Shown: positions 19,421 through 29,644, counted from the first letter of the stretch. The stretch is DNA of 64,000 nt from Vibrio chagasii (GCF_002954585.1 NZ_MSCI01000002.1:536089-600088), one strand, 5' to 3'. Program-made: numbers and translations. Notes: a model not told the origin generated them from the sequence alone.

Positions 19421-19732
19421 ATGAGAATAGATGGTCTACAAGGCGAAATGCAGGCAATGATGGTTGAAGCTGCGAGCACGCGCCCAGCTGCGACAGGACA
19501 AACGGTCGGTGCAGACTTCGGCAACATGCTGACGCAAGCCATCAACAATGTGAACTCATTGCAAAAGACCTCAGGGGATCTTCAAACTCGTTTTGATAGC
19601 GGCGACCAAAGTGTGTCGCTGTCTGATGTGATGATTGCTCGCAATAAATCTAGTGTGGCTTTTGAAGCGACAATCCAAATTAGAAATAAGTTGGTTGAGT
19701 CGTACAAAGAGCTTATGAATATGCCGGTATAA
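19421..19732 (+). CDS. fliE: FliE, MS-ring/rod junction protein
   Basis: This is a small export substrate of 103 residues that joins the MS ring to the proximal rod. The FliE signature is in the C-terminal half (SLSDVMIARNKSSVAFEATIQIRNKLVESYKELMNMPV). It is the first gene of the fliEFGHIJ operon behind the sigma-54 promoter at 19349. Ribosome site TTGAGGT lies before the ATG. Confidence 0.97.
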   Translation: MRIDGLQGEMQAMMVEAASTRPAATGQTVGADFGNMLTQAINNVNSLQKTSGDLQTRFDSGDQSVSLSDVMIARNKSSVAFEATIQIRNKLVESYKELMNMPV

Positions 19733-19748
19733 GTTGGGTAGTTAAGTA

Positions 19749-21491
19749 GTGGCAGATAATAGTCAAACAACAGATTTAACCGTGAGCGATGGTAACGATC
19801 ACGCACTCATTGCGGGTGCTGAGCTGGACGGAGAAGGACAAAATCCCGATCTAGGTGAACGTAGTTCATCTAAATTTGATATGGCCGTAGGTGACCTAGA
19901 TTTACTTCGTCAGGTTGTCTTAGTGCTGTCTATCTCAATCTGTGTCGCGCTTATTGTGATGCTGTTTTTCTGGGTAAAAGAGCCAGAAATGCGTCCATTA
20001 GGGGCTTACGAAACAGAAGAATTGATCCCAGTTCTTGACTACTTAGATCAGCAAAAGATCGAATATTCACTTGAAGGCAATACTATCTCTGTACCTGCGA
20101 GTGAATATAATTCTCTGAAGCTTAACATGGTTCGAGCTGGCTTGAACCAAGAGACGAGAGAAGGTGATGACATTCTTATGCAAGATATGGGCTTTGGAGT
20201 CTCACAGCGTTTAGAGCAAGAGCGCCTCAAGCTGAGCCGTGAACGGCAGTTGGAAGCGGTTTTTGAAGAGATGCAGCCAGTACGCAAGGCTCATGTCCTA
20301 TTGGCTTTGCCTAAGCAAAGTGTTTTTGTCCGTCATAATCAAGAAGCCTCTGCTTCAGTTTTTCTAACACTTAAAACGGGTACTAACCTCAAGCAGCAAG
20401 AAGTCGAATCTATTGTTGATATGGTCGCCAGTGCGGTTCCGGGAATGAATACTTCAAGAATAACCGTGACAGATCAGCATGGTAGACTGCTGAGTTCTGG
20501 TTCTGAAGACCCAACATCAGCAGCGCGTCGTAAAGAACATGAGTTAGAGCGCAACCAAGAACAAGCACTGCGTGAGAAAATTGACTCTATCTTGATTCCT
20601 ATCCTTGGTTTTGGAAACTACACGGCTCAGGTTGATATTCAGCTCGACTTCAGCGCAGTTGAGCAAACCAGAAAACGTTTCGATCCTAACACGCCGGCAA
20701 CGCGAAGCGAATACACCTTAGAAGATTATAATAACGGTAATACTGTCGCTGGTATTCCGGGGGCGCTGAGTAACCAGCCTCCATCAGATGCGTCTATCCC
20801 TCAAGATGTCGCTCAGATGAAAGATGGTGCGATGACTGGTCAGGGCTCGGTTCATAAAGAAGCAACGCGAAACTTCGAATTAGACACCACTATCAGCCAC
20901 GAACGTAAGCAGACTGGAACGGTGAACCGTCAAACGGTATCGGTAGCGATTAAAGACCGTCAATCCATCAACCCAGATACGGGTGAAGTGGTGCACACGC
21001 CAATCCCTGCTAGCGAAATCAACGCGATTCGCCAAGTGCTGATTGGTACGGTTGGCTTTGATGAAAGCCGCGGTGACTTATTGAATGTATTAAGCATGCA
21101 GTTCGCACCACAAATCACAGATGTGGTTCCTGATGTGCCAATCTGGGAGCACCCTAACTTTAATGATTGGGTACGTTGGTTTGCGAGCGCGTTGGTTATT
21201 ATTGTTGTGGTGTTAGTTCTTGTTCGCCCTGCAATGAAGAAACTGCTTAACCCAGCCGCAGATAACGATGACCAGATGTACGGTCCAGACGGCATGCCAA
21301 TTGGTGCCGATGGCGAGACCAGCCTAATTGGTGGTGACATTGAAGGTGGCGAGCTGTTTGAATTTGGTTCAAGCATCGACTTGCCGAACCTTCATAAAGA
21401 TGAAGACGTGCTGAAAGCAGTACGTGCACTTGTAGCGAATGAACCAGAGCTAGCAGCTCAAGTAGTTAAGAATTGGATGGCAGATGGCTAA
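19749..21491 (+). CDS. fliF: FliF, flagellar MS-ring protein
   Basis: This is the inner-membrane MS-ring subunit, 580 residues. There are two membrane segments, near residues 55-75 (VLVLSISICVALIVMLFFWV) and about 475-495 (ALVIIVVVLVLVRPAM). The periplasmic ring-building YscJ/FliF domain lies between, including LNMVRAGLNQ and LLALPKQSVFVR. The cytoplasmic C-terminal tail (DEDVLKAVRALVANEPELAAQVVKNWM) binds FliG. Translation starts at GTG (19749). Its last codons overlap fliG by 8 bases, implying coupled translation of two proteins that assemble together. Confidence 0.97.
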   Translation: MADNSQTTDLTVSDGNDHALIAGAELDGEGQNPDLGERSSSKFDMAVGDLDLLRQVVLVLSISICVALIVMLFFWVKEPEMRPLGAYETEELIPVLDYLDQQKIEYSLEGNTISVPASEYNSLKLNMVRAGLNQETREGDDILMQDMGFGVSQRLEQERLKLSRERQLEAVFEEMQPVRKAHVLLALPKQSVFVRHNQEASASVFLTLKTGTNLKQQEVESIVDMVASAVPGMNTSRITVTDQHGRLLSSGSEDPTSAARRKEHELERNQEQALREKIDSILIPILGFGNYTAQVDIQLDFSAVEQTRKRFDPNTPATRSEYTLEDYNNGNTVAGIPGALSNQPPSDASIPQDVAQMKDGAMTGQGSVHKEATRNFELDTTISHERKQTGTVNRQTVSVAIKDRQSINPDTGEVVHTPIPASEINAIRQVLIGTVGFDESRGDLLNVLSMQFAPQITDVVPDVPIWEHPNFNDWVRWFASALVIIVVVLVLVRPAMKKLLNPAADNDDQMYGPDGMPIGADGETSLIGGDIEGGELFEFGSSIDLPNLHKDEDVLKAVRALVANEPELAAQVVKNWMADG

Positions 21492-22545
21492 CGAAATTGC
21501 TCCACAACAAGCTGAAGGCGGTGAAGTGCTTGATGTCTCAAGTGTGGATATCGGCTCTATCTCAGGCGATGAACGCGCTGCGATCTTATTGCTAAGTTTG
21601 AATGAAGAAGACGCGGCAGGCATTATTCGCCACCTAGAACCTAAGCAGGTTCAACGAGTGGGTAGTGCAATGGCGCGAGCTACGGATCTATCTCAGGAGA
21701 AAGTAGGCGCAGTGCACCGTGCTTTCTTAGATGATATTCAGAAGTACACTAACATCGGTATGGGCAGTGAAGACTTCATGCGTAATGCACTGGTGGCTGC
21801 TCTGGGTGAAGACAAGGCCAACAACCTTGTTGACCAAATCCTTCTGGGAACTGGCTCAAAAGGCTTGGATTCTCTTAAGTGGATGGATCCTCGTCAGGTG
21901 GCAAGTATCATCATTAACGAGCACCCGCAGATTCAAACCATTGTCTTGTCTTACTTAGAAGCCGATCAGTCTGCTGAGATTCTGTCTCAGTTCCCTGAAC
22001 GTGTACGTTTAGATCTGATGATGCGTATTGCTAACCTTGAAGAAGTTCAACCTTCGGCGCTTGCTGAGCTGAATGAAATCATGGAGAAACAGTTCGCAGG
22101 TCAAGCCGGTGCTCAAGCTGCCAAAATTGGCGGCCTGAAGGCAGCGGCAGAGATCATGAACTACATGGACAACAACGTAGAAGGTGTCTTGATGGATCAA
22201 ATCCGTGATCAAGACGAAGACATGGCAACGCAGATTCAAGATCTTATGTTTGTCTTTGAAAACCTCATTGAAGTGGACGACCAAGGCGTTCAGAAACTGC
22301 TACGTGACGTTCCACAAGACGTTCTACAGAAAGCACTTAAAGGTGCTGATGAAGGCCTGCGTGAGAAGATCTTCAAGAACATGTCTAAACGTGCTGCCGA
22401 TATGATGAGAGACGATATTGAGGCGATGCCGCCAGTGAAAGTCTCTGACGTAGAAGCGGCTCAGAAAGAGATTTTGGGTATTGCGAGGAAGATGGCAGAC
22501 AGTGGCGAAATTATGCTGTCTGGTGGCGCCGACGAGTTCCTTTAA
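21484..22545 (+). CDS. fliG: FliG, motor switch/rotor protein
   Basis: This is the rotor protein of 353 residues that binds FliF and FliM and meets the stator. Family motifs include RAAILLLSLNEEDAAGIIRHLEPKQVQRVG, the EHPQ motif (INEHPQIQTIVLSYL) and the charged torque helix near residues 285-310 (LLRDVPQDVLQKALKGADEGLREKIF). It overlaps fliF by 8 bases. A strong terminator follows within 50 bases of its stop although the operon continues. Confidence 0.98.
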   Translation: MANEIAPQQAEGGEVLDVSSVDIGSISGDERAAILLLSLNEEDAAGIIRHLEPKQVQRVGSAMARATDLSQEKVGAVHRAFLDDIQKYTNIGMGSEDFMRNALVAALGEDKANNLVDQILLGTGSKGLDSLKWMDPRQVASIIINEHPQIQTIVLSYLEADQSAEILSQFPERVRLDLMMRIANLEEVQPSALAELNEIMEKQFAGQAGAQAAKIGGLKAAAEIMNYMDNNVEGVLMDQIRDQDEDMATQIQDLMFVFENLIEVDDQGVQKLLRDVPQDVLQKALKGADEGLREKIFKNMSKRAADMMRDDIEAMPPVKVSDVEAAQKEILGIARKMADSGEIMLSGGADEFL

Positions 22546-22557
22546 TACAGAAACCTC

Positions 22558-22588
22558 AAAAGCCCCACACCGTTGGGGCTTTTCTTTA
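22558..22588 (+). terminator. Intrinsic terminator between fliG and fliH
   Basis: A perfect 10-bp stem AAAAGCCCCA/TGGGGCTTTT with a 6-base loop and TTTTCTTT. It sits inside what is usually one fliEFGHIJ transcript, so it may lower downstream expression. No clear new promoter was seen before fliH. Confidence 0.85.
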
Positions 22589-22669
22589 TCCAACCTCGAA
22601 CCACAGATTAATTACAGTTTAACTGCCTGAATTTAAAGCAGTTGGACTCACTCAGGAATAGGTATTGAT

Positions 22670-23470
22670 ATGTCAGGTGATAGAAAACGCGGCTTCCTTC
22701 GCCCTGAAGAAGATAATACGGTTGCCCAACCTCAGAAATGGGGGCTACCTGATTACACCTCTGATGTGAGTAAACAAGCCAAAGAAACGGCGTTTAACTA
22801 CGATCCGGGTTGGATGCCAACGGTTGAAGAAGCGATCGAAGAAGAAGAGCTGATTCTGACCGAAGAACAAATCGAGCTGATCAAGCAAGGCGCGTATCAA
22901 GAAGGTCTGCATCAAGGCCAGGAAGCTGGTTTCAAGCAAGGTTACGAAAAAGGCAAGGAAGAAGGCTTTGCCGCAGGTCATGCAGAAGGCAATGAAGCTG
23001 GTAAGCTCGAAGGCGTTACCGCTGGTCAAGAGTACATTCAACAACAAGTCGCTATCTTTATGGGGCTCGCAAACCAGTTTGCTCAACCTTTGGAGCTGAT
23101 GAACGCTCAGGTTGAAAAGCAGCTGGTGGACATGGTGCTGACCATGGTTAAAGAGGTGGTTCACGTTGAAGTTCAGACCAATCCACAAATCATCCTAGAT
23201 ACCGTGAAAGAGTCAGTCGAATCGCTGCCAATTTCTGGTCACGCTATTACCTTGAAGCTTAACCCAGAAGACGTCACCATCATTCGATCTGCGTATGGGG
23301 ATACTGAACTGGACTGCCGCAATTGGACATTAGTTTCAGAACCTGCACTTAACCGTGGCGATGTACAAATTGAAGCGGGTGAATCGAGTGTGAATTATCG
23401 AATGGAAGAGCGTGTGAAGAACGTTATCCAGAGCTTCTGTGGTGCTAATCGTCATCAAGGTCATGCGTAA
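22670..23470 (+). CDS. fliH: FliH, export ATPase regulator/stator
   Basis: This is a cytoplasmic protein of 266 residues that holds and restrains the FliI ATPase. A Trp-containing N-terminus is followed by a glycine-spaced helix with GxxxG-like periodicity ([18 protein letters not shown], then [15 protein letters not shown]), a known FliH feature. A C-terminal V-ATPase subunit E-like domain with TLKLNPEDV and [12 protein letters not shown] follows. Its stop overlaps the fliI start by one base. Confidence 0.96.
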   Translation: MSGDRKRGFLRPEEDNTVAQPQKWGLPDYTSDVSKQAKETAFNYDPGWMPTVEEAIEEEELILTEEQIELIKQGAYQEGLHQGQEAGFKQGYEKGKEEGFAAGHAEGNEAGKLEGVTAGQEYIQQQVAIFMGLANQFAQPLELMNAQVEKQLVDMVLTMVKEVVHVEVQTNPQIILDTVKESVESLPISGHAITLKLNPEDVTIIRSAYGDTELDCRNWTLVSEPALNRGDVQIEAGESSVNYRMEERVKNVIQSFCGANRHQGHA

Positions 23471-24789
23471 TGCTTGAGTTAGCAAATCGTCTCAGCCAAT
23501 ACAAAGTCGAAGGGCTAAAATCACGTCCCGTTGCCTCTGGTAAATTGGTGAGGGTAGTCGGATTAACCCTTGAAGCAACTGGCTGTAAAGCGCCGATTGG
23601 TAGCCTGTGTTTAGTTGAAACCATGTCTGGTCAGATGGAAGCTGAAGTGGTTGGCTTCTCTGGTGATAACCTATTTCTGATGCCGAGTGAACAAATCACA
23701 GGGATCTTACCCGGTGCTCGCGTCACCCCTATGACTTCTGAAAGCGGTATTCCGGTGGGTATGGAGCTGCTTGGCCGTGTTATCGACGGTGTCGGTAATC
23801 CTCTGGATGGGCTTGGTCCTATCTATACTGAGCAACGCGCATCATTCAGTGCCGAACCGATTAACCCTTTGGCTCGTAAGCCAATTTCTGAACCACTTGA
23901 TGTTGGCTTGAAAGCAATTAACGGCCTACTGACGGTAGGTAAAGGACAACGTATCGGTCTGTTTGCAGGTTCTGGTGTTGGTAAATCCGTAACACTAGGC
24001 ATGATGACTCGAGGTACCACAGCGCAAGTGGTTGTGGTGGGCTTGATTGGTGAGCGTGGACGCGAAGTAAAAGAGTTTATCGAAGAGATTCTTGGTGAAA
24101 ACGGCCGTAAGCGATCGGTTGTGGTTGCTGCGCCTGCCGATTCATCACCATTGATGCGATTGAAAGGCTGTCAAACGGCGCTAACGGTGGCGGAATATTT
24201 CCGTGACCAAGGCTTAGATGTTCTACTCCTGATGGACTCACTGACCCGTTTTGCACAGGCTCAGCGTGAAATCGCACTATCTGTTGGCGAACCGCCTGCA
24301 ACCAAAGGTTATCCGCCATCGGTATTTGCTAAGTTGCCAGCGCTGGTTGAGCGTGCGGGTAACGGCAATGATGAGCAAGGCTCAATCACGGCCTTTTTTA
24401 CCGTACTAACTGAAGGCGATGATCTACAAGATCCAATCGCCGATGCTTCACGAGCGATCCTCGATGGCCACGTTGTGTTGTCGCGTGAAATGGCAGATGC
24501 GGGTCATTATCCTGCGATTGACGTTGAGAAGTCCGTCAGCCGTGTAATGCCTCAAATCACCACCGAAGAACATGTGTTGATGTCGAAAGCCGTAAGACAA
24601 GTGCTTTCTATCTGTCGCAAAAACCAAGACTTGGTGTCGATTGGTGCTTACAAGCCGGGTACTGACCCTGCGATTGATAGCGCCTTCACCTTGAAGCCGA
24701 AGTTAGATGAGTACTTGCAGCAGAAGATGAAAGAAACAGTGCCATACGACATGTGCGTCAACATGTTGAAACATGTATTGGGTGGCTAA
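23470..24789 (+). CDS. fliI: FliI, flagellar export ATPase
   Basis: This is the F1-beta-like ATPase of the type III flagellar export machine, 439 residues. Walker A GSGVGKS lies at about 167-173, followed by [16 protein letters not shown], Walker [38 protein letters not shown] pattern (conserved throughout) and the C-terminal export-ATPase region. It works with FliH and FliJ, encoded on either side. Confidence 0.98.
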   Translation: MLELANRLSQYKVEGLKSRPVASGKLVRVVGLTLEATGCKAPIGSLCLVETMSGQMEAEVVGFSGDNLFLMPSEQITGILPGARVTPMTSESGIPVGMELLGRVIDGVGNPLDGLGPIYTEQRASFSAEPINPLARKPISEPLDVGLKAINGLLTVGKGQRIGLFAGSGVGKSVTLGMMTRGTTAQVVVVGLIGERGREVKEFIEEILGENGRKRSVVVAAPADSSPLMRLKGCQTALTVAEYFRDQGLDVLLLMDSLTRFAQAQREIALSVGEPPATKGYPPSVFAKLPALVERAGNGNDEQGSITAFFTVLTEGDDLQDPIADASRAILDGHVVLSREMADAGHYPAIDVEKSVSRVMPQITTEEHVLMSKAVRQVLSICRKNQDLVSIGAYKPGTDPAIDSAFTLKPKLDEYLQQKMKETVPYDMCVNMLKHVLGG

Positions 24790-24808
24790 CAGGTGATTAA
24801 GGTTAGTC

Positions 24809-25246
24809 ATGGATAACGCATTAGAGTTTCTTCTCGACCAAGCAAAAGACCAAGAAAACCAAGCGGTATTAGCGCTCAACAAAGCGAATGCGGAGCTGCA
24901 AGGTTATTACGAACAGGTCGCACAGATTGAAAAGTATCGACTGGATTATTGCCAGCAACTTGTCGATAGAGGCAAGGCTGGGCTAACAGCCAGCCAATAT
25001 GGGCATTTGAATCGCTTCTTAACTCAATTGGATGAAACGCTTTCTAAACAGCGAGAAGCGGAGCATCACTTTAAAAACCAGGTCGATAACTGTCAGAACT
25101 ACTGGATGGAACTGCGTAAGAAACGTAAATCCTATGAGTGGTTGATGGAGAAGAAGCAGAAAGAGAAAGCCAAACTGCAGGATCAAAGAGAACAAAAGCA
25201 GATGGATGAGTTTTCAACTTTGCTCTATAGCCGAAAGAAGATGTGA
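24809..25246 (+). CDS. fliJ: FliJ, export coiled-coil protein
   Basis: This is a 145-residue, charged, almost fully helical protein matching FliJ, the central stalk of the FliI hexamer and escort for export chaperones. The Gln/Lys/Glu heptads and position directly after fliI support the call. The C-terminal part is very basic and acidic (EKKQKEKAKLQDQREQKQ). A 180-base gap follows before fliK, with no other gene. Confidence 0.95.
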   Translation: MDNALEFLLDQAKDQENQAVLALNKANAELQGYYEQVAQIEKYRLDYCQQLVDRGKAGLTASQYGHLNRFLTQLDETLSKQREAEHHFKNQVDNCQNYWMELRKKRKSYEWLMEKKQKEKAKLQDQREQKQMDEFSTLLYSRKKM

Positions 25247-25426
25247 TCCTGAGCCACGAATCCAACTGGCGCTGTTCACACGGTGATTTGCCGAGATTTC
25301 TAGGCATGTTTCTTGCTCTGTTTTATATAAAATTGCGCCTTGTGCCTGATAAAGGTATGAAAAGCATCCGACTTTCTTTTTGTTGCCTGTTTAGGGTAGC
25401 AAAGCTAGTAGATAGAGCTTGTATAT

Positions 25427-27574
25427 ATGAATGTTAGTCCTTCTTCAAATTCAGCGACCAATACAACGTCTTCGTTGTTGGATACCGGTTCTGCCGCTTC
25501 AAAGGTGGAGGAAACCGTTGACTCAAAAGGTTTCTTTGAATCTTTTAAAGAAGCGCTCGGCTTTGAAGAAAGTGGTAGCAAAGCAACGGAAAAAGAAGCA
25601 GACAGCACTACAAAATCTGATGCTAAACAAGCCTCTACGGAAAGTGAAGCTTCAGATGAAGCAAAGAAAACGAACTTAACAGCTGAGACTACGGATGAGT
25701 CAAGCCAAGCGCAAAGTAATCAAGTGGCTTCAGAAGTTGAGGGTGATAAAGCCACAGATAAAACTCCTGTAGAGGCCGTGTCTAGCTCAGAGTCACAACT
25801 CAAAGCTAATTCAACCGATGATGCTGCTATCGCAAACAAGGCGGGTGAGAAAGATGAGTTGTCTAACAACAAAGGCTCTAAGGAGCAGACAGCTCAACTG
25901 CAAGGTCAAGCTTCATCAGCGGTAAACGAATCGACCCAAGCATCGCAAGCGGCGGCTGCGATGAATGAAGGAAACAAGTTATTAGGTCAGTTGGATGAGG
26001 CAAATAAAACGCTGAATCAGACGCCGAACGGCAAAGCCTTGCCACAGCACTCTCAGTTAGAACAGTCTCAGGTTGAGCAAGCTCAAGGTAGTATTCCTGG
26101 AGCTTCTGTTGCAGGCTTCGCAGTAGCAGGTGAAGTGGGTAATCAACTACAGCAAATCAACTCAGCGAATCAAGGTAACGCGCTAGAAGTGGACTCTGAA
26201 ATCGCTGTGCTGACTGGCGGAAAAGGCGTTTCGCAACTGACGGATGATGAAATTCGCCAGTTGATGGATAAAGGCGTTACTCCAGAGCAGATTGAAGCAA
26301 GCATGAGCCGAGAGCTCAGCCAGAAAAATGCGGCACAAGCAGAAGTTGCAGGGCAAAGCCAAACACTGTCTCCAGCCGATATTGAGTTAGCAAAACAGGT
26401 AGATGCGCACACCAAAGCGCTCAATCAACTGAATGCTCAGATTGAGTCAAAACAGTCCGTTGTTGATGGCCTACTGCAGAAGCAGCAAAGTGGCACAAAG
26501 TTGACAACTGATGAGCAAGCGATGCTGGCTACAACGACCGCTGAGTTAGACGTTTTGGATAAACAACTCGTAAACGTTCAGCAACAAGCAACGGCTTTAT
26601 TGAGCCAAGCTCCGGGCGCAAACCATACCTCTGCTGAGCCTGTTGCGATTGATTGGGATAATACAGATTCAAATGAAGCCAAAGCTTTAGCAGCGGCAGC
26701 TTCAACAGCAGCGGTTGCGACAGCTGCGCAGCAAACTACGGCACAAGCTGCAGCGCAATCGGCAAGTAATGCCGCTACCACTCATGCAGTGACGGATAAA
26801 GCAGCAATGTTGAACGCTAATACGCATGTAGCCCAACAGGCAGCTGCTCAACAAGCTAATGTCACAACACAACAGCCACAAGCTGCGTTGGATCCGGCGT
26901 TAAACGCGCAAGGTGTGGCGCTGAATGCAGCACCTGCCGCGACAAAAGCGGGTTCAACAGATATGTTACTTAAGGCCGGTGCTGGTGCAGCTGCCCTTTC
27001 CGGTCTTGGCAAAGCCGGAACTAAGGAAGATTCGAAAGACACCACATTTGCTCAGCAGATCGCTTCTGCGGCTGGCGTACAAGGTGCAGCGAACGCAGGT
27101 TCGGCACCAACACGAGCCGAGATTCAAGCCGCTCAACAGGCACCGTTGCAGCTGACTAAAGAGCTAGCAAACGAACAGGTCGCTGAAAAAGTACAAATGA
27201 TGATGTCTAAAAACCTTAAGAACTTAGACATTCGACTCGATCCACCAGAGCTGGGTCAGATGAAGATCCGCATGACCATGAATAATGACGTGGCGAACGT
27301 GCATTTTACGGTGAACAGCCAACAGGCGAGGGATGTGATTGAACAAACCTTACCTCGATTGAGAGAGATGCTTGCTCAGCAGGGTATGCAGCTTGCCGAT
27401 TCATCCGTTCAACAGCAAGGTTCAGGTCAGGGGCAAGACAGATACAACAGTGGTGAGCAACAATCAGGCTCTAACCGCACAAATGATACGCAAGGTGATG
27501 AAAACCTTGATAGTGGCAGCAATCTTGAATTGAATGTCGCATCAAAGCGTGATGGAATTAGTTATTATGCCTAA
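25427..27574 (+). CDS. fliK: FliK, hook-length control protein
   Basis: This is the secreted molecular ruler that sets hook length and switches export specificity, 715 residues. Residues 1 to about 580 are low-complexity and rich in Ala, Gln, Ser and Thr with no Cys, as expected for an unfolded ruler. The conserved switch domain starts near 580, with NLKNLDIRLDPPELGQMKIRM at about 598-618 and LREMLAQQGMQL. It is much longer than the 405-residue Salmonella protein, which is common in Vibrio. The ATG at 25427 has only a weak ribosome site (TAGATAGAG), so the exact start is moderately sure. Confidence 0.93.
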   Translation: MNVSPSSNSATNTTSSLLDTGSAASKVEETVDSKGFFESFKEALGFEESGSKATEKEADSTTKSDAKQASTESEASDEAKKTNLTAETTDESSQAQSNQVASEVEGDKATDKTPVEAVSSSESQLKANSTDDAAIANKAGEKDELSNNKGSKEQTAQLQGQASSAVNESTQASQAAAAMNEGNKLLGQLDEANKTLNQTPNGKALPQHSQLEQSQVEQAQGSIPGASVAGFAVAGEVGNQLQQINSANQGNALEVDSEIAVLTGGKGVSQLTDDEIRQLMDKGVTPEQIEASMSRELSQKNAAQAEVAGQSQTLSPADIELAKQVDAHTKALNQLNAQIESKQSVVDGLLQKQQSGTKLTTDEQAMLATTTAELDVLDKQLVNVQQQATALLSQAPGANHTSAEPVAIDWDNTDSNEAKALAAAASTAAVATAAQQTTAQAAAQSASNAATTHAVTDKAAMLNANTHVAQQAAAQQANVTTQQPQAALDPALNAQGVALNAAPAATKAGSTDMLLKAGAGAAALSGLGKAGTKEDSKDTTFAQQIASAAGVQGAANAGSAPTRAEIQAAQQAPLQLTKELANEQVAEKVQMMMSKNLKNLDIRLDPPELGQMKIRMTMNNDVANVHFTVNSQQARDVIEQTLPRLREMLAQQGMQLADSSVQQQGSGQGQDRYNSGEQQSGSNRTNDTQGDENLDSGSNLELNVASKRDGISYYA

Positions 27575-27595
27575 TATCAGGCTGAGCGCATTTAG

Positions 27596-27652
27596 TTAAT
27601 AGACAGAACCAGCTGATAGACAGAACCGTCAGTTAATCGAAAGAACAGGAAG
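27596..27652 (+). repeat. Threefold imperfect ~18-bp tandem repeat before fliL
   Basis: Three adjacent units share the pattern T(T/G)A(A)T-GA-AGAACC/G (27596-27613, 27614-27632, 27633-27652). They fill the 90-base gap between fliK and fliL just before its ribosome site. Confidence 0.6.
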
Positions 27653-27664
27653 TTAGAGTAAAGT

Positions 27665-28153
27665 ATGGCAGAAGTACAAGATGCACCTAAAGGAAAGAGT
27701 AAGCTCCTTATTATCATTATAGCGGTCGTTGTTTTACTGCTTAGTATTGGTGGTGCGTTGTTCTTTTTCTTAGGTTCCGATGATAGTGCCTCAGAATCTC
27801 AGTCTCAGCCAGCCACAGCTGTGGTTGCAGCAGAGCCTGTTATGTATGTGAACATCCCTCAGCCATTCTTGTTCAATGTAACAGGTGATAAAAAAGATCG
27901 CCTAGTTCAGATAAAAGCACAGCTGATGGTGCGTGGTAGCAAGAATGAAGACCTGGCGCGTTACCACTCTCCACTAGTAGAGAGTACATTGCTCGCAACG
28001 TTCGCTTCGGCAACGGTTGATCAACTTCGCTCACCAACAGGGCGAGTGGAACTACGTGACAAAGCGACAGAAGATATTAAAGCAAGTCTGGCTCAAGCAG
28101 TTGGCCAGCCTGTGATTGAAAAAGTGTTATTCACTGACTTCGTAATTCAATAG
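27665..28153 (+). CDS. fliL: FliL, motor-associated membrane protein
   Basis: This is an inner-membrane protein of 162 residues with one N-terminal membrane segment (LLIIIIAVVVLLLSIGGALFFFL, about 16-38). A periplasmic FliL domain with MYVNIPQPFLFNV and the end VIEKVLFTDFVIQ follows. It associates with the stator units and supports motor torque, especially at high load. It ends 7 bases before fliM. Confidence 0.97.
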   Translation: MAEVQDAPKGKSKLLIIIIAVVVLLLSIGGALFFFLGSDDSASESQSQPATAVVAAEPVMYVNIPQPFLFNVTGDKKDRLVQIKAQLMVRGSKNEDLARYHSPLVESTLLATFASATVDQLRSPTGRVELRDKATEDIKASLAQAVGQPVIEKVLFTDFVIQ

Positions 28154-28160
28154 GTAATTT

Positions 28161-29204
28161 GTGACCGATTTATTAAGCCAAGACGAAATTGATGCGCTGT
28201 TACACGGCGTTGATGATGTTGAAGAAGTTGAAGATGTCTTAGAGACCGACAATGACAGTGCGGTCAATTTTGACTTCTCCTCTCAAGATCGAATCGTCCG
28301 TGGTCGGATGCCGACCCTTGAACTTATTAACGAGCGTTTCGCACGTCATATGCGAATTAGCTTGTTTAATATGTTGCGTAAAACGGCTGAAGTGTCGATC
28401 AACGGCGTACAGATGATGAAATTTGGTGAATACCAAAACACTCTGTACGTACCAACCAGTTTAAACATGGTGCGTTTCCGTCCGCTTAAAGGTACGGCGC
28501 TGATCACCATGGAAGCACGTCTTGTTTTCATCCTTGTAGAAAACTTCTTTGGTGGTGATGGTCGCTTCCACGCCAAGATTGAAGGCCGTGAATTTACGCC
28601 AACGGAAAGACGTATTATTCAGCTGCTGCTGAAGATTGTATTTGAAGATTACAAAGAAGCTTGGTCACCAGTAATGGGGGTTGAGTTTGAATACTTGGAT
28701 TCTGAAGTGAACCCGAGTATGGCGAACATTGTGAGTCCAACAGAAGTTATCGTAGTGAGCTCATTCCATATTGAAGTGGATGGCGGCGGTGGTGATTTCC
28801 ACGTAGTCATGCCTTACTCCATGGTTGAGCCAATCCGTGAACTGCTCGATGCGGGTGTTCAATCCGACAAAATGGAAACCGATGTTCGCTGGAGCACAGC
28901 ACTGCGTGATGAAATCATGGACGTGCCTGTTAACTTCCGCGTTAACCTTCTAGAGCAGGATATCTCACTACGTGACTTAATGGAGCTGCGCCCTGGTGAT
29001 GTCATTCCGATGAACATGCCTGAGCACGCGACCATGTTCGTAGAAGAGTTACCGACCTACCGTGTAAAAATGGGGCGCTCGGGTGAAAAACTCGCGGTAC
29101 AGATTTCTGAAAAAATTCAAAGACCTCATGTGGTCAAAACTGATCTCGCTTTCCTAGGCAAAGATTTAATGTCTGAACTAGAACACAGCGATGATAACGA
29201 ATAG
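28161..29204 (+). CDS. fliM: FliM, motor switch protein and CheY-P receptor
   Basis: This is the C-ring protein of 347 residues that receives phosphorylated CheY. The N-terminal CheY-binding peptide LLSQDEIDALLHGV is intact. The CheC-like middle domain (RGRMPTLELINERFARHMR) and the C-terminal SpoA domain (LRDLMELRPGDVIPM) follow. Translation begins at GTG 28161; the residues after it match the usual FliM start. Confidence 0.98.
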   Translation: MTDLLSQDEIDALLHGVDDVEEVEDVLETDNDSAVNFDFSSQDRIVRGRMPTLELINERFARHMRISLFNMLRKTAEVSINGVQMMKFGEYQNTLYVPTSLNMVRFRPLKGTALITMEARLVFILVENFFGGDGRFHAKIEGREFTPTERRIIQLLLKIVFEDYKEAWSPVMGVEFEYLDSEVNPSMANIVSPTEVIVVSSFHIEVDGGGGDFHVVMPYSMVEPIRELLDAGVQSDKMETDVRWSTALRDEIMDVPVNFRVNLLEQDISLRDLMELRPGDVIPMNMPEHATMFVEELPTYRVKMGRSGEKLAVQISEKIQRPHVVKTDLAFLGKDLMSELEHSDDNE

Positions 29205-29233
29205 CAAAATAGATAAAAGTATAGGAATTGGTA

Positions 29234-29644
29234 ATGGAACCTAGTGAAGATCAAAAGCTAGCAGACGAATGGGCTGCAGCGCTTGGTGAAGACCCTTCTG
29301 CACCGTCAATTGATGTTGACGATGTGCTTGCGGCACCACTTGATGAGCTAACTGATTCATCGTCTCCGATTTCTGAAGACGAGCGCCGCAAGCTGGATAC
29401 CATCATGGATATCCCTGTCACCATTTCTATGGAAGTTGGCCGCTCTCAGATCAGTATCCGCAACCTTCTGCAATTGAACCAAGGTTCGGTTGTAGAGTTA
29501 GACCGTATTGCTGGTGAGTCACTGGATGTGATGGTCAATGGTACTCTGATTGCTCACGGTGAAGTGGTTGTGGTGAACGACAAGTTTGGTATTCGTTTGA
29601 CCGACGTAATTAGCCAAACAGAACGTATTAAGAAGTTACGTTAA
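29234..29644 (+). CDS. fliN: FliN, motor switch protein
   Basis: This is a C-ring subunit of 136 residues. A variable acidic N-terminus leads to the SpoA domain (MDIPVTISMEVGRSQISIRNLLQLNQGSVVELDR, then GEVVVVNDKFGIRLTDVIS). The ATG at 29234 is chosen over a TTG two codons upstream because ATAGGA is spaced well from it. The stop overlaps the fliO ATG by one base. Confidence 0.97.
   Translation: MEPSEDQKLADEWAAALGEDPSAPSIDVDDVLAAPLDELTDSSSPISEDERRKLDTIMDIPVTISMEVGRSQISIRNLLQLNQGSVVELDRIAGESLDVMVNGTLIAHGEVVVVNDKFGIRLTDVISQTERIKKLR

Noticed and set aside
22745..23188. 147-codon minus-strand frame inside fliH
   Set aside because: Antisense shadow of a Glu/Gly/Gln-rich gene, giving a Phe/Leu-rich product.
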